In this document: positions 16,832-25,918 of the stretch, piece by piece
Numbering within the stretch: the first letter of the stretch is position 1
How the letters are laid out: every line of letters begins with the position of its first letter
From: Kangiella sediminilitoris
GTDB lineage: Bacteria; Pseudomonadota; Gammaproteobacteria; Enterobacterales; Kangiellaceae
DNA length: 64,000 nucleotides
Direction of reading: 5' to 3'
Assembly: GCF_001708405.1 (NCBI RefSeq)
Contig: NZ_CP012418.1
Location: forward strand, 1,454,501-1,518,500
Notes under the pieces: model-generated
What the model saw: the letters and a program-made list of their open reading frames with translations, nothing else
What the model was told of the DNA's origin: nothing
Database searches by the model: none
Program-made: the position numbers and the translations under genes

Positions 16832-18538
16832 TTAACGATGAAAGTCTTCACCGTTGTAAACGGCATCAACATAGCCTTCGCGTATCACAAAATCACCAAA
16901 AAATTCTCCGTCATTTCGGTTTGCGGCAAAGCGCTCAAAGAGTGGAGATAATTCTTCTAAAATTTGAGCTTCATTAATATTTTCACGATAGAGCTTATTG
17001 ACACGATCGCCCTGATGGCTTGCACCAAGGTATAGGTTATATTTCCCCGGTGCTTTTCCAACAAAACCAATCTCACCCAGGTAGGGGCGTGCACAACCAT
17101 TGGGACAACCCGTCATGCGAATATTAATGGGAACATCAGAAATGCCATGCTGATCAAGCTGTTCTTCAATTTTACCAGTTAATGTTGGCAAGTAGCGTTC
17201 AGCTTCAGCCATGGCTAGAGCACATGTAGGGAAAGCCACACATGCCAGTGAATTTAAACGTGTAGGCGTTTCTGTTTCACCTGTGCTGATCCTGTATTCT
17301 CTGAGCAAACTCTCGATAGTGGCTTTATTTTCCTCTCTCACATTACTGATAATAAGATTCTGGTTGGGTGAGCAACGAAACTCTCCATCATGAACATTTG
17401 CGATAGCCAATAAACCGCTAAAGATTTTAGATTGCTCAGAATCCTTGATGCGTCCACTATGGATATATAATGTGAGGTGCCAGTTACCATCATCTGTCTG
17501 TATCCAGCCGTAACGGTCACCATTATGTTTAAATTCAAATGGCTTTGCTTGATCCAGAGTCCACCCCAGATAGTCGGCTAAAACTTCTTTAAAAACATCG
17601 ACAGTTAAACGATCAATGGTGTACTTTAACCGAGCAAGTTTCCGGACTTCTCGATTACCATAGTCGCGCTGTACTTTTAAAATTGCTTCGACCGCTGCCA
17701 AGGTATCTTCTGGCTGACAAAAGCCTAGAACACTGGCCGCTCGAGGATATGTCTCGGCATCGCCATGAGAACTTCCCATACCGCCGCCGGCCAATATATT
17801 AAAACCAACTAACTTGCCACCTTCTTCAATTGCAACCAGGCCAATATCGTTAGCATATACATCAACGTCATTATAAGGTGGAACGGCAATGGCAATTTTA
17901 AATTTTCTTGGTAGATAGGTTTTGCCATAAATGGGTTCTTCTGTGGTTTCTACCTTCTCACCACCCAGCCAGATCTCATGATAAGCATTAGTGTTAGGTA
18001 ACAAGTGCTCACTGATCTTTTTCGACCATTCATAAACCTCCTGATGAAGTTGTGACGTTTCATACAGAGGATTTGCCATAACATTGCGGTTTACATCTCC
18101 ACAGGCAGCTATCGAATCAACTAAAGCCGTATTAATCCCCGCGATCGTTTTTTTCAGGTCACGTTTAAACACTCCGTGCCATTGGTACGTTTGTCGGGTC
18201 GTTAAACGAAGACTGCTACCGCCATATTTCTGAGCAATATCTGCCAGCACTTTATATTGTTCTGACGTTGCCACTCCACCCGGTAGACGAGCCCTTATCA
18301 TAAACGAATACAAAGGTTCTAACTTTTGTTTGCGGCGTTCATTTCGTAGGTCTCGGTCATCCTGCTGGTAGGAACCATGGAATTTAATAATCATCTGATC
18401 ATCATCGGCTACCGCACCCGTAACTTCCCCCTGCAAACTCTCCTCTAAAGTGCCTCGCAGATAATTACTGTTAACCTTTATCGTTTCAACATCAGAGTGA
18501 TGCTTCGGATCATATTCTGTTGGCTTTACTTTACTCAT
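16832..18538 (-). CDS. cysI: Sulfite reductase (NADPH) hemoprotein beta subunit
   Basis: Reduces sulfite to sulfide at a siroheme/[4Fe-4S] centre. 568 residues (E. coli 570). The cluster ligands are visible as CVAFPTC (about residue 432-438) and GCPNGC (about 476-480). Substrate-binding arginines lie in RLTTRQTYQWHGV and NRNVMANP. Its stop-to-start arrangement with cysJ shares a base at 18538, so translation is probably coupled. The siroheme is supplied by the CysG encoded nearby. Confidence 0.96.
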   Translation of the reverse strand: MSKVKPTEYDPKHHSDVETIKVNSNYLRGTLEESLQGEVTGAVADDDQMIIKFHGSYQQDDRDLRNERRKQKLEPLYSFMIRARLPGGVATSEQYKVLADIAQKYGGSSLRLTTRQTYQWHGVFKRDLKKTIAGINTALVDSIAACGDVNRNVMANPLYETSQLHQEVYEWSKKISEHLLPNTNAYHEIWLGGEKVETTEEPIYGKTYLPRKFKIAIAVPPYNDVDVYANDIGLVAIEEGGKLVGFNILAGGGMGSSHGDAETYPRAASVLGFCQPEDTLAAVEAILKVQRDYGNREVRKLARLKYTIDRLTVDVFKEVLADYLGWTLDQAKPFEFKHNGDRYGWIQTDDGNWHLTLYIHSGRIKDSEQSKIFSGLLAIANVHDGEFRCSPNQNLIISNVREENKATIESLLREYRISTGETETPTRLNSLACVAFPTCALAMAEAERYLPTLTGKIEEQLDQHGISDVPINIRMTGCPNGCARPYLGEIGFVGKAPGKYNLYLGASHQGDRVNKLYRENINEAQILEELSPLFERFAANRNDGEFFGDFVIREGYVDAVYNGEDFHR

Positions 18539-20352
18539 TAATAAATATCTCTCTGGTAACGATTGTCCAGTTTTAACTGCTTTAAGTATTGCCTGGCTCC
18601 ATCTTCATTAAGGCCACCCTGCTCCTGAGCTATCTGTAGCAGCGCTTCCTCAACGTCTTTGGCCATGCGGTGCATATCACCACAGACATAAAAGTACGCG
18701 CCACTCTCAAGCCACTGCCAAACCTCAGTCCCCTGCTCCAGCAGCTTATGCTGTACGTATACCTTTTCTTCGCTATCTCGGGAGAAGGCCAAGGAAACTT
18801 TTGTCAAAACTCCAGACTTAAGAAAGTTTTGTATTTCAACCTGATAAAGAAAATCTGTATTAAAGTGCGGGTTGCCAAAGAACAACCAGTTTTCGCCAGA
18901 GTTCTCTGTCGTTTCACGATGTTGGAGAAATGCTCTGAATGGAGCAATGCCAGTTCCGGGACCTACCATAATAATCGGAGCATCAGATTCAGGAAGCTTA
19001 AATTTTGGATTCTTCTCGATAAAGATACCCACCTCATCGCCCTCACCGAGATTCTGAGTCAGGTAATGACTGGCCAGTCCATAGCGTGTCCCAAAACTAT
19101 TTGTTACTGAAACATGGTTGAGTGTCAGGTGCACCTCATACGCTGTTTCTTCCTGGCTGGAAGAAATAGAATACAACCTAGGTTTAATAGGTTTTAATAA
19201 ATCTACCAATTGCTGAGCTGTGAGGTTTGGCTTGGCGATTTTTACCACATCAATAAACTGATGTTGCTCAATAAAGTCCGAAAAGCCACTCTCTATAATA
19301 TCCTGCAGCTCATTACTCGGCGCTAATTCAAGCATGCTTTGCAAGCTACCCTTATTGATTAAAGTCAGCTCTGCCTTTTCTTTTAAAACGGTTCTCAGCG
19401 GAAAGTTTTGCTGTCTGAACAAGACTGTCTCGTTCGGGTCAAACTGTAAAATTTTTATGATTTCATCGACTAGAGAGTCTTTGTTATGGGCAATAATCCC
19501 CACTGAGTCCCCGGGTTGATACTGGATTCCCGACTCTTCGATATCAATTTCCACGTGGTAAGTTTCTTTCGGCGAGCCAGTCCCAGTGATACGTTGAATG
19601 GTTTCTACTGTAGCCAGGTAAGGATTATTTTTATCGTAGGAAGTAACCGATGATTCTTGCTGTATTCCAGAATCACTTACAGCAGTAAAGGTTGAATTAT
19701 TATTAGCAGTAACATGTTCCTGGATAGAACTGACTACTTGAGCAATCCATAGCTCCGCCTGCTCTTCGTAGTCAACATCACACAGAACCGGTTCAAGCAA
19801 TACAGAAGATCCCCCGTCACTTAAGGCCGTATTAAAATCCTTAGCCGTTTGACAGAAAAATTCATAACTGGAGTCACCAAGCCCTAAAACTGCATGGCGA
19901 ATGCCTTCAAGCTTTGCTCTCTTTTTGCTGAAAATGGCTTCGTGTAATTCAATAGCATCATCAGGTGGCTCACCTTCCCCGTGAGTGGAAGCCGTCAATA
20001 GGATAGCTGAATAGTTTTTTAGATCTTTGAGTTTTATATCCAGAGTGGACTTAAGAACCGCATCTATGCCCTTTTGAAGCAAAGCCTCAAACAAACTTTC
20101 TGCAATGGATTGTGCGTTTCCGGTTTGCGATGCATAAAGCACTAGTACAGGTTGTATCGGTTCTGCTGTGGTTATAGAAACAGTCGTCGAATCTGACAGG
20201 TAAGCGTCCGGAGCTTGATTTTCTAGTAACCCAGCACAGTAGCCGCTTAACCAGCACAACTCCTGAGGATTAAGAGATTTGATTTTATCAACTAACTCAT
20301 CACCGATGAGTTTACTGGCTAACCAGTTAGGCTTTTGTTCTTTGGCTGTCAC
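18538..20352 (-). CDS. cysJ: Sulfite reductase (NADPH) flavoprotein alpha subunit
   Basis: Passes electrons from NADPH via FAD and FMN to CysI. 604 residues. The order is the FMN flavodoxin domain (LVLYASQTGNAQSIAE near 71, then STHGEGEPPDDA and LGLGDSSYEFFCQTAKDF), a poorly conserved linker, the FAD domain with RLYSISSSQ, and the NADPH domain with GPGTGIAPFRAFLQHR. It ends in YQRDIY, as in the family. The start is a GTG with no clear ribosome binding site. A perfect AGACGTCT lies about 45 bases upstream. First gene of cysJ-cysI-cysH. Confidence 0.95.
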   Translation of the reverse strand: MTAKEQKPNWLASKLIGDELVDKIKSLNPQELCWLSGYCAGLLENQAPDAYLSDSTTVSITTAEPIQPVLVLYASQTGNAQSIAESLFEALLQKGIDAVLKSTLDIKLKDLKNYSAILLTASTHGEGEPPDDAIELHEAIFSKKRAKLEGIRHAVLGLGDSSYEFFCQTAKDFNTALSDGGSSVLLEPVLCDVDYEEQAELWIAQVVSSIQEHVTANNNSTFTAVSDSGIQQESSVTSYDKNNPYLATVETIQRITGTGSPKETYHVEIDIEESGIQYQPGDSVGIIAHNKDSLVDEIIKILQFDPNETVLFRQQNFPLRTVLKEKAELTLINKGSLQSMLELAPSNELQDIIESGFSDFIEQHQFIDVVKIAKPNLTAQQLVDLLKPIKPRLYSISSSQEETAYEVHLTLNHVSVTNSFGTRYGLASHYLTQNLGEGDEVGIFIEKNPKFKLPESDAPIIMVGPGTGIAPFRAFLQHRETTENSGENWLFFGNPHFNTDFLYQVEIQNFLKSGVLTKVSLAFSRDSEEKVYVQHKLLEQGTEVWQWLESGAYFYVCGDMHRMAKDVEEALLQIAQEQGGLNEDGARQYLKQLKLDNRYQRDIY

Positions 20353-20395
20353 GTCTATGCATCAATTATTAACAATGATGCTATTATTGGTGTAT

Positions 20396-20403
20396 AGACG
20401 TCT
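20396..20403 (-). promoter_or_regulatory. Single perfect MetJ box upstream of cysJ
   Basis: AGACGTCT at 20396-20403 in the 113-base gap between fpr and cysJ. The adjoining 8-mers match poorly (4 of 8 or fewer), so MetJ binding, which needs at least two tandem boxes, is uncertain. A second partial box, TCACGTCT (6 of 8), overlaps the cysJ start codon. Confidence 0.4.
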
Positions 20404-20465
20404 ACTCTCTACAAATTAACAACTATAAATTTATGCCATAAAGTTATATGGCAGATTTTTTATAA

Positions 20466-21251
20466 CTATTCGACAAAAGCCCGTTCAATCACATAGTCAC
20501 CCTGAATACCCATTTTGGGGCTAATTTCAAACCCTTTGGAATCTAGCATATTAGATAAATCTTCTAACATTCCCGGGCTTCCGCAAATCATCGCACGGTC
20601 AAACTTTGGGTCCATCTTATCCAGATCTAATGTTGACTCAATTTGTCCCTCTTGCAAGGCGTGAGTGAGGCGCCCTTGATTTTGATAAGGCTCGCGTGTA
20701 ACTGTTGGGTAATAAAGAAGCTTTTCTTTGATGATATCCCCGAGGTACTCATGCTGTGGAAGCTCCTGCATAATCTTTTCCTGATAGCACAGTTCACTGA
20801 CGTAACGAACTCCATGGCACAAGATAATTTTGTCAAACTTTTCGTAAGTTTCAGGGCACTGGATAATACTCATGAAGGGAGCGAGGCCAGTACCTGTAGC
20901 GAGTAGATATAAGTTTCGTCCTGACTTAACATCGTCGACTACCAGCGTTCCTGTGGGCTTTTTGCTGACCATGATTTCATCGCCTGGCTTTAAATGCTGC
21001 AAACGAGACGTCAGAGCTCCATCGGGAACCTTAATACTGAAAAACTCCAGTTGTTCTTCGTAATTAGGGCTCGCTATACTATAAGCACGCATTACTTTCT
21101 TGCCACCTTCAAGCGGCAAGCCAATCATAATAAACTCGCCGTTTCTAAAGCGTAGACTTTGATCACGTGTTGTCTGGAAGCTGAATAAGGTATCATTCCA
21201 GTGTTTTACTGATAGTACTTTTTCTGTATTTAGGTTACTCATGAGTTCCAC
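20466..21251 (-). CDS. fpr: Ferredoxin/flavodoxin-NADP+ reductase
   Basis: 261-residue FAD enzyme exchanging electrons between NADPH and ferredoxin or flavodoxin. Motifs: FAD loop RAYSIASPN, pyrophosphate loop near SRLQHLKPGD, NADP loop LLATGTGLAPFMSII, CGSPGML, and a C-terminus ending VERAFVE-like (ERAFVE). It stands between cysJ and metF on the same strand but has its own promoter, with a Fur-like box over the -35 element. The bacterial (E. coli Fpr) subgroup fits in length. The electron acceptor cannot be told from sequence. Confidence 0.92.
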   Translation of the reverse strand: MELMSNLNTEKVLSVKHWNDTLFSFQTTRDQSLRFRNGEFIMIGLPLEGGKKVMRAYSIASPNYEEQLEFFSIKVPDGALTSRLQHLKPGDEIMVSKKPTGTLVVDDVKSGRNLYLLATGTGLAPFMSIIQCPETYEKFDKIILCHGVRYVSELCYQEKIMQELPQHEYLGDIIKEKLLYYPTVTREPYQNQGRLTHALQEGQIESTLDLDKMDPKFDRAMICGSPGMLEDLSNMLDSKGFEISPKMGIQGDYVIERAFVE

Positions 21252-21271
21252 CCTTCGCAGGATTTAGGCGA

Positions 21272-21310
21272 ATTATATAAGAACAGACTCTAATTGCAAA
21301 CGATTCTCAA
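21272..21310 (-). promoter_or_regulatory. fpr promoter with overlapping Fur-like box
   Basis: Minus strand: TTGCAA (-35, 21294-21299), 16-base spacer, TATAAT (-10, 21272-21277), 20 bases before the fpr ATG. The interval 21294-21310 reads TTGAGAATCGTTTGCAA on the minus strand, close to the gammaproteobacterial Fur box pattern with GAGAATcgTTTGC. Iron control of fpr is inferred. Confidence 0.6.
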
Positions 21311-21421
21311 TAAGCTAAAACGATAAAAAGATTAGAAAAATTAATCGATAGGAAATTAGGACAATCAAGAGTAGGCAAAAAAGCCTACTCCACTATTATA
21401 AACAAATGATTGGGTCTTGTT

Positions 21422-22348
21422 TCAAGCGACTGATGGAAGACAACGCTTCCCTAAACTGTGGCATATCGCATAGGTTAAATCAGCACGGTTAAGCGTGTAA
21501 AAATGAAAGTCCTCAACCCCCTCTTTTACGAGAAGTTTTACCTGCTCAATAGCAATATGAGAAGCGATTAATCGACTGGTTTCTGGATCATCCTGAAGTC
21601 CTTCATACACCTTGAACATCCACTCAGGTATATCGACCTGAGTAAATTTTGCAAACTTCAAAAGTTGCGGAAAATTGGTCACCGGCAAAATACCGGGATT
21701 TAAATCAATACCAATACCTTCTTCATCACACCGGTCTCTGAAACGTAAATACTTTTCGGCACTAAAGAAAAACTGGCTGATGGCGCGAGAAGCACCTGCA
21801 TCAACTTTTCTTTTAAGGTTCTGTAAGTCACTTTCGGCACTTTCTGCTTCGGGGTGTACTTCTGGGTAGGCTGCAACACTGATTTCGAAGTCGTGTAAAG
21901 ACTTAAGCTTATGAATAAGATCCGTCGCATACTGGAAGTCTCCTGTTTTGCTGTCATCACCCAGATCACCACGTAAAGCAACAATATGACGAACCCCCTT
22001 CTCCCAGTAGTCCTCGGCAATAGCCTCGATTTCTGATTCACTTGACCCGATACAGGTCAAGTGAGGTACAGCAGTTAGTCCAGTTTCGCGAATAATTTTT
22101 GTAATCACATCATGCGTTCTGGAGCGTGTGCTGGCAGCAGCCCCGTAGGTCACAGACACAAACTCAGGGTTCAAAGGTTCCAATTTCTTGATACTTTTCC
22201 AAAGAGTCTTCTGCATTTCGGGTGACTTGGGTGGAAAGAATTCAAAAGAGACGTTCACTTTTCCATCCAAATCAGCTATTTGCTCATTTAAAAACTCGGC
22301 AATACGAGCTTCCTCATAAGTTGGCGCCTTGTTGTTTAGAGATGCCAT
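21422..22348 (-). CDS. metF: 5,10-methylenetetrahydrofolate reductase
   Basis: Produces 5-methyltetrahydrofolate, the methyl donor for methionine. The start is taken at ATG 22348: AAGGGGGC precedes it, whereas the longer frame from 22372 lies inside metL. 308 residues with the MTHFR signature NVSFEFFPPKSPEMQKTLW, VTYGAAASTRSRTHDV, VALRGDLGD, and SQFFFSAEKYLRF. Its ATG overlaps the last base of metL, the usual sign of translational coupling. Last gene of metX-metB-metL-metF. A hairpin at 21370-21389 without a T-run follows. Confidence 0.95.
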   Translation of the reverse strand: MASLNNKAPTYEEARIAEFLNEQIADLDGKVNVSFEFFPPKSPEMQKTLWKSIKKLEPLNPEFVSVTYGAAASTRSRTHDVITKIIRETGLTAVPHLTCIGSSESEIEAIAEDYWEKGVRHIVALRGDLGDDSKTGDFQYATDLIHKLKSLHDFEISVAAYPEVHPEAESAESDLQNLKRKVDAGASRAISQFFFSAEKYLRFRDRCDEEGIGIDLNPGILPVTNFPQLLKFAKFTQVDIPEWMFKVYEGLQDDPETSRLIASHIAIEQVKLLVKEGVEDFHFYTLNRADLTYAICHSLGKRCLPSVA

Positions 22349-24738
22349 TATTGCCCCCTTAGTAAATCGCACAAATCATTCAAAACACCACCCGCAGTAA
22401 CTTCTCGACCTGCACCTGGTCCCTGAATGATTAGCGGATTGTCCTTATACCAGTCGCTTTCAACCTGAAAAATATTATCGCAGGGGTTTAATGAAGCAAA
22501 TGGATGATTACTCTCGATAAACTCCAGTTTCAACGAAAGCTTTTGCGGTGTTAGCGTCGCGATATAGCGTATTACTCGACCCTTAGACTCGGCCTTGTTC
22601 AATAACTGCTGATAAAATGTGTTGATGTCTCTGTAGTGACTCCAAAAATCATCAATAGCTCCCTGCAATAAGTCCCCTGAAATTGCCGCTTCAAACTCTT
22701 CCGGCGCATCGTCAAAGCCAAGTTGCTGTGCGAGAATTCGTATCTTGCGTATTACGTCATTACCAGACAGGTCTTCACGCGGGTCTGGTTCTGTAAAAGC
22801 ATTGTCCTGAGCGACTTTAAGTAACTTTGTGAAAGGTTCCGATCCATCATATTCACTAAACAACCATGACAAAGAGCCTGAAAAAATACCACTAAGTTTT
22901 TGTATGCGGTCTCCGGACTCCAGAAGATTTTTTATCACTGCTTGAATGGGTAAACCAGCCCCAGCCGTTGTATTCTTTTTCCAAACGCGATGGTTAGCAT
23001 TAATCTCACGCTGAACTTCCCGCGCATAAGCTTTATCAGAAGCAGCAATTTTGTTAGCCGAGATAATATGCCATTTATTATTAGCAAAACTTTGGTAACG
23101 ACCTGATACTGTCTGACTTGCCGTTGTATCAACAATAATAATCTCACGACCAGAGTATTGCTCAAGCCAGTCAAACACCTGCTCAGAGCTATTATCGTTA
23201 CCCTTAGCAAGTTCAGCCTCTATTGATTTCAGTTCCAGTCCATTTTGCTCATAAATAAATCGTTTACTATTGGCTACCGCCAGTAACTGAATCGTTCGGT
23301 TTAGCTCATTGCCTAACCGTTCATATCCCTGGTCCATTAACTCAATAAATTTCTTGCCAATGTTCCCATAACCCAATACCACAATCGGTACAGTAGGTTC
23401 ACGATGGAAAAAACTGGTATGAAGATCATGTAATAAAGACTCCGCCTGATCATCCTCTATAACCACGGATAGGCTGTGACTGTTATTTGGGTAATGGATT
23501 TCCTGCGTATCAAAGCTGCTTAAGCGACGAATGAAGCGCTCAATAATACGCTTATCCTGACGGATATTTTGACCAACCAGTGAGATTAAAGTCATATTGG
23601 ATAGCAGAACAGATGGGTAATGCTGTAATGCCTTGATGGTTGAGGTTACGCTGAAAACATCGCTCTTCTCAATATAGAAGGTTAACTTATGTTGTGTAAT
23701 GTCATAGCCGTTAACATAACTGGCGATGTTCTTTTCAGCAATTTTCTTCTGAATGCGTCGCGCCTGTAGCTCATCAATAGAATGAACACAAACCTTATGT
23801 AGCTTTGGTTTAAAGGTTATCGTTTTGACACGATTGGTTGAGGAAATATCTTGTGATACTACTGTGCCTTTTTTGTGGGGGAGTTCAAAACTCTTGATTC
23901 GAACCTGTCCTTTATAAGACAACAATGGTAAGACGGTTTTTTCATGTAATACATTTGAACCGAGTTCAGACAGGGCCTGTGCTTCGCATAAAGTTAAACT
24001 CTCAACTAATAGCGGCTGTTTAATAATTTTTGGATCCGCCGTATAGATCCCATTGACATCAGTCCAAATTGTTATGCTGGGTGCATTAATCAAGTAGCCG
24101 AGAGCAGTTGCAGAAAAGTCACTGCCGTTTCTGCCAAGCGTAGTTTTCCTAAGCTCTCTATCCAACGCTATAAATCCAGTCACGATAAAAACGGCATCGA
24201 TCTCTGACTGGTAAAGCTCAGCCAGTGCATTATCCGCAAACGATTGATCGAATGGATACTGGTAAGTGTCAGTATTTAATTTTAAACATCGACAGCTATC
24301 CACAGCTAACGACTTATGGCCAATTCGGTTCAAAACGTCGGAAAGAATTAGAGACGACCAAACTTCACCATGGGACAGAATCTCACTTTGAGAGTAGTGT
24401 GGTTTACCAATCGTAGTACAGATACTGACAATATCTGCTTTAATACTGTCTAACACCTTCCCATCAAACTGTAGATCCTGTTGCAGGCTTTCAAAGTAGT
24501 CAATAAGTACGCGGCCATCAGCTAGACCACCCTCAGTCAGTGCTAACAACCAATTAGTCACATTTCCGTTAGCAGAAACCACTACCAGATCCCCTGGCTG
24601 AACTTGTGAAGTAATAATGTCTGCTACAGCATTGATAGACTCAGCCGTAGCAAGGCAGGTCCCCCCAAACTTATGAACCTTATGTTTACCATTTTTGTGT
24701 AGGAGCTCGGAGCCCAGGGCAAAATTATTCTCAGCCAT
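22348..24738 (-). CDS. metL: Bifunctional aspartokinase/homoserine dehydrogenase (MetL type)
   Basis: 796 residues: aspartokinase domain from KVHKFGGTCLATAESI (about 20-35) through GRNGSDFSATALGYL, central ACT-like domains, then the homoserine dehydrogenase with NAD loop VPIVVLGYGNIGKKFIELM near 447, NKNTTAGAGLPIQ-like substrate loop (KKNTTAGAGLPI) and DPREDLSGNDVIRK. It supplies homoserine for methionine. Placement in metB-metL order, overlapping metB by 8 bases, marks it as the methionine-branch isoform (MetL) rather than ThrA; sequence alone would not settle that. It overlaps metF at the other end. Confidence 0.92.
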   Translation of the reverse strand: MAENNFALGSELLHKNGKHKVHKFGGTCLATAESINAVADIITSQVQPGDLVVVSANGNVTNWLLALTEGGLADGRVLIDYFESLQQDLQFDGKVLDSIKADIVSICTTIGKPHYSQSEILSHGEVWSSLILSDVLNRIGHKSLAVDSCRCLKLNTDTYQYPFDQSFADNALAELYQSEIDAVFIVTGFIALDRELRKTTLGRNGSDFSATALGYLINAPSITIWTDVNGIYTADPKIIKQPLLVESLTLCEAQALSELGSNVLHEKTVLPLLSYKGQVRIKSFELPHKKGTVVSQDISSTNRVKTITFKPKLHKVCVHSIDELQARRIQKKIAEKNIASYVNGYDITQHKLTFYIEKSDVFSVTSTIKALQHYPSVLLSNMTLISLVGQNIRQDKRIIERFIRRLSSFDTQEIHYPNNSHSLSVVIEDDQAESLLHDLHTSFFHREPTVPIVVLGYGNIGKKFIELMDQGYERLGNELNRTIQLLAVANSKRFIYEQNGLELKSIEAELAKGNDNSSEQVFDWLEQYSGREIIIVDTTASQTVSGRYQSFANNKWHIISANKIAASDKAYAREVQREINANHRVWKKNTTAGAGLPIQAVIKNLLESGDRIQKLSGIFSGSLSWLFSEYDGSEPFTKLLKVAQDNAFTEPDPREDLSGNDVIRKIRILAQQLGFDDAPEEFEAAISGDLLQGAIDDFWSHYRDINTFYQQLLNKAESKGRVIRYIATLTPQKLSLKLEFIESNHPFASLNPCDNIFQVESDWYKDNPLIIQGPGAGREVTAGGVLNDLCDLLRGQ

Positions 24739-25918
24739 TGCTCACCTCCTGCTGTAAGTTTCCTAGCTTATTCTCAACAAAATCGAAGGCTTGTTTAAGA
24801 TCAGATAATAGGTCCTCTAACTCCTCAATCCCAACGGAGACGCGTAATAACTGGGGTGTTATACCTGCCTCTAATTGAGCAGATTTATCCATAGCAGCAT
24901 GTGTCATTGTTGCTGGATGACAAATTAAACTTTCCACACCTCCCAGTGACTCTGCTAATGAAAAGAGTTTCAGTGATTTAATAAAAATTGCTAAGGTTTC
25001 CTGATCGAACTTTGTTGTAAACGACAACATGGCACCGAAACCTGTCTGCTGTTTACGCGCAATCAAATGTCCCGGATGATACTCCAGGCCTGGATAGTAA
25101 ACATTTTCCACTAAACAGTTCTTATCAAGGTACTCTGCGATAGATTGTGCATTTTCCTCGTGCTTCTTTATACGAATTCCAAGAGTTCGAATTCCCCGAG
25201 TGGTGATAAAGCTATCAAAAGGAGATGCAGTGATACCGATACAGTTCGCCCACCACGCAATTTGCTCGTAAAGACCTTCCGCTTTAGCAATTACCGCTCC
25301 ACCAACAACATCGCTGTGACCATTGATGTATTTGGTGGTTGAATGAATAACCAGATCAGCTCCAAGATCTAAGGGCTTCTGCTGGATTGGTGACAAAAAC
25401 GTATTGTCTACAACCTTTATTACATCGTCACCGGCCTGCTCGCACAGTTGCACAATATCAACAATACGAAGCAAAGGGTTGCTTGGAGTTTCCATCCATA
25501 ACATACGGGGCTTTTCGGTTAAAGCAGCCGCAAAAGTCTCACTGTCACCCTGATCAACAAACTTAACCCTGCATCCCCCTTTGTTAGCCAATGATGTAAA
25601 TAAACGATAGGTACCTCCATAGCAGTCATGTGGAACAAGGACTAGATCGCTTGGCTGTAATAACTGGGTGACCAGATGAACGGCTGACATGCCACTCGAT
25701 GTTACTACAGCTCCTGCGCCATTTTCTAAATCTGCCAGACAGTCTGCCAGCACATCTCGAGTAGGGTTACCTGAGCGACTATAATCATATTTTCTAGGGC
25801 TCCCTAAGTTTTCAAAAGTATAGTTACTGGACAAATATAGAGGTGGAGTTACAGCTCCATACTGCTCATCAGTTTCGATGCCCGCTCTAACAGCTTGTGT
25901 AGCTTGTTGATGGCTCAT
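24731..25918 (-). CDS. metB: Cystathionine gamma-synthase
   Basis: PLP enzyme joining an O-acyl-homoserine with cysteine. 395 residues from the second of two adjacent ATG codons (25918), which has the better spacing to AGGAG; family proteins also start here. Motifs: SRSGNPTRDVLADCLADLE, VTSSGMSAVHL, the PLP-lysine segment VIHSTTKYINGHSDVVGG, and GGVESLICHPATMTHA. O-acetylhomoserine sulfhydrylases and MetC are relatives; the neighbours metX and metL favour MetB. It overlaps metX by about 32 bases and metL by 8. Confidence 0.9.
   Translation of the reverse strand: MSHQQATQAVRAGIETDEQYGAVTPPLYLSSNYTFENLGSPRKYDYSRSGNPTRDVLADCLADLENGAGAVVTSSGMSAVHLVTQLLQPSDLVLVPHDCYGGTYRLFTSLANKGGCRVKFVDQGDSETFAAALTEKPRMLWMETPSNPLLRIVDIVQLCEQAGDDVIKVVDNTFLSPIQQKPLDLGADLVIHSTTKYINGHSDVVGGAVIAKAEGLYEQIAWWANCIGITASPFDSFITTRGIRTLGIRIKKHEENAQSIAEYLDKNCLVENVYYPGLEYHPGHLIARKQQTGFGAMLSFTTKFDQETLAIFIKSLKLFSLAESLGGVESLICHPATMTHAAMDKSAQLEAGITPQLLRVSVGIEELEDLLSDLKQAFDFVENKLGNLQQEVSNG

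Noticed and set aside
18670-19110. 146-residue plus-strand frame within cysJ
   Set aside because: Lies wholly opposite the conserved NADPH and FAD domains of cysJ; composition is not protein-like.
21370-21389. AGTAGGC/GCCTACT hairpin after metF as a terminator
   Set aside because: The T residues are in the loop, not after the stem; weak at best, so not listed as a feature.
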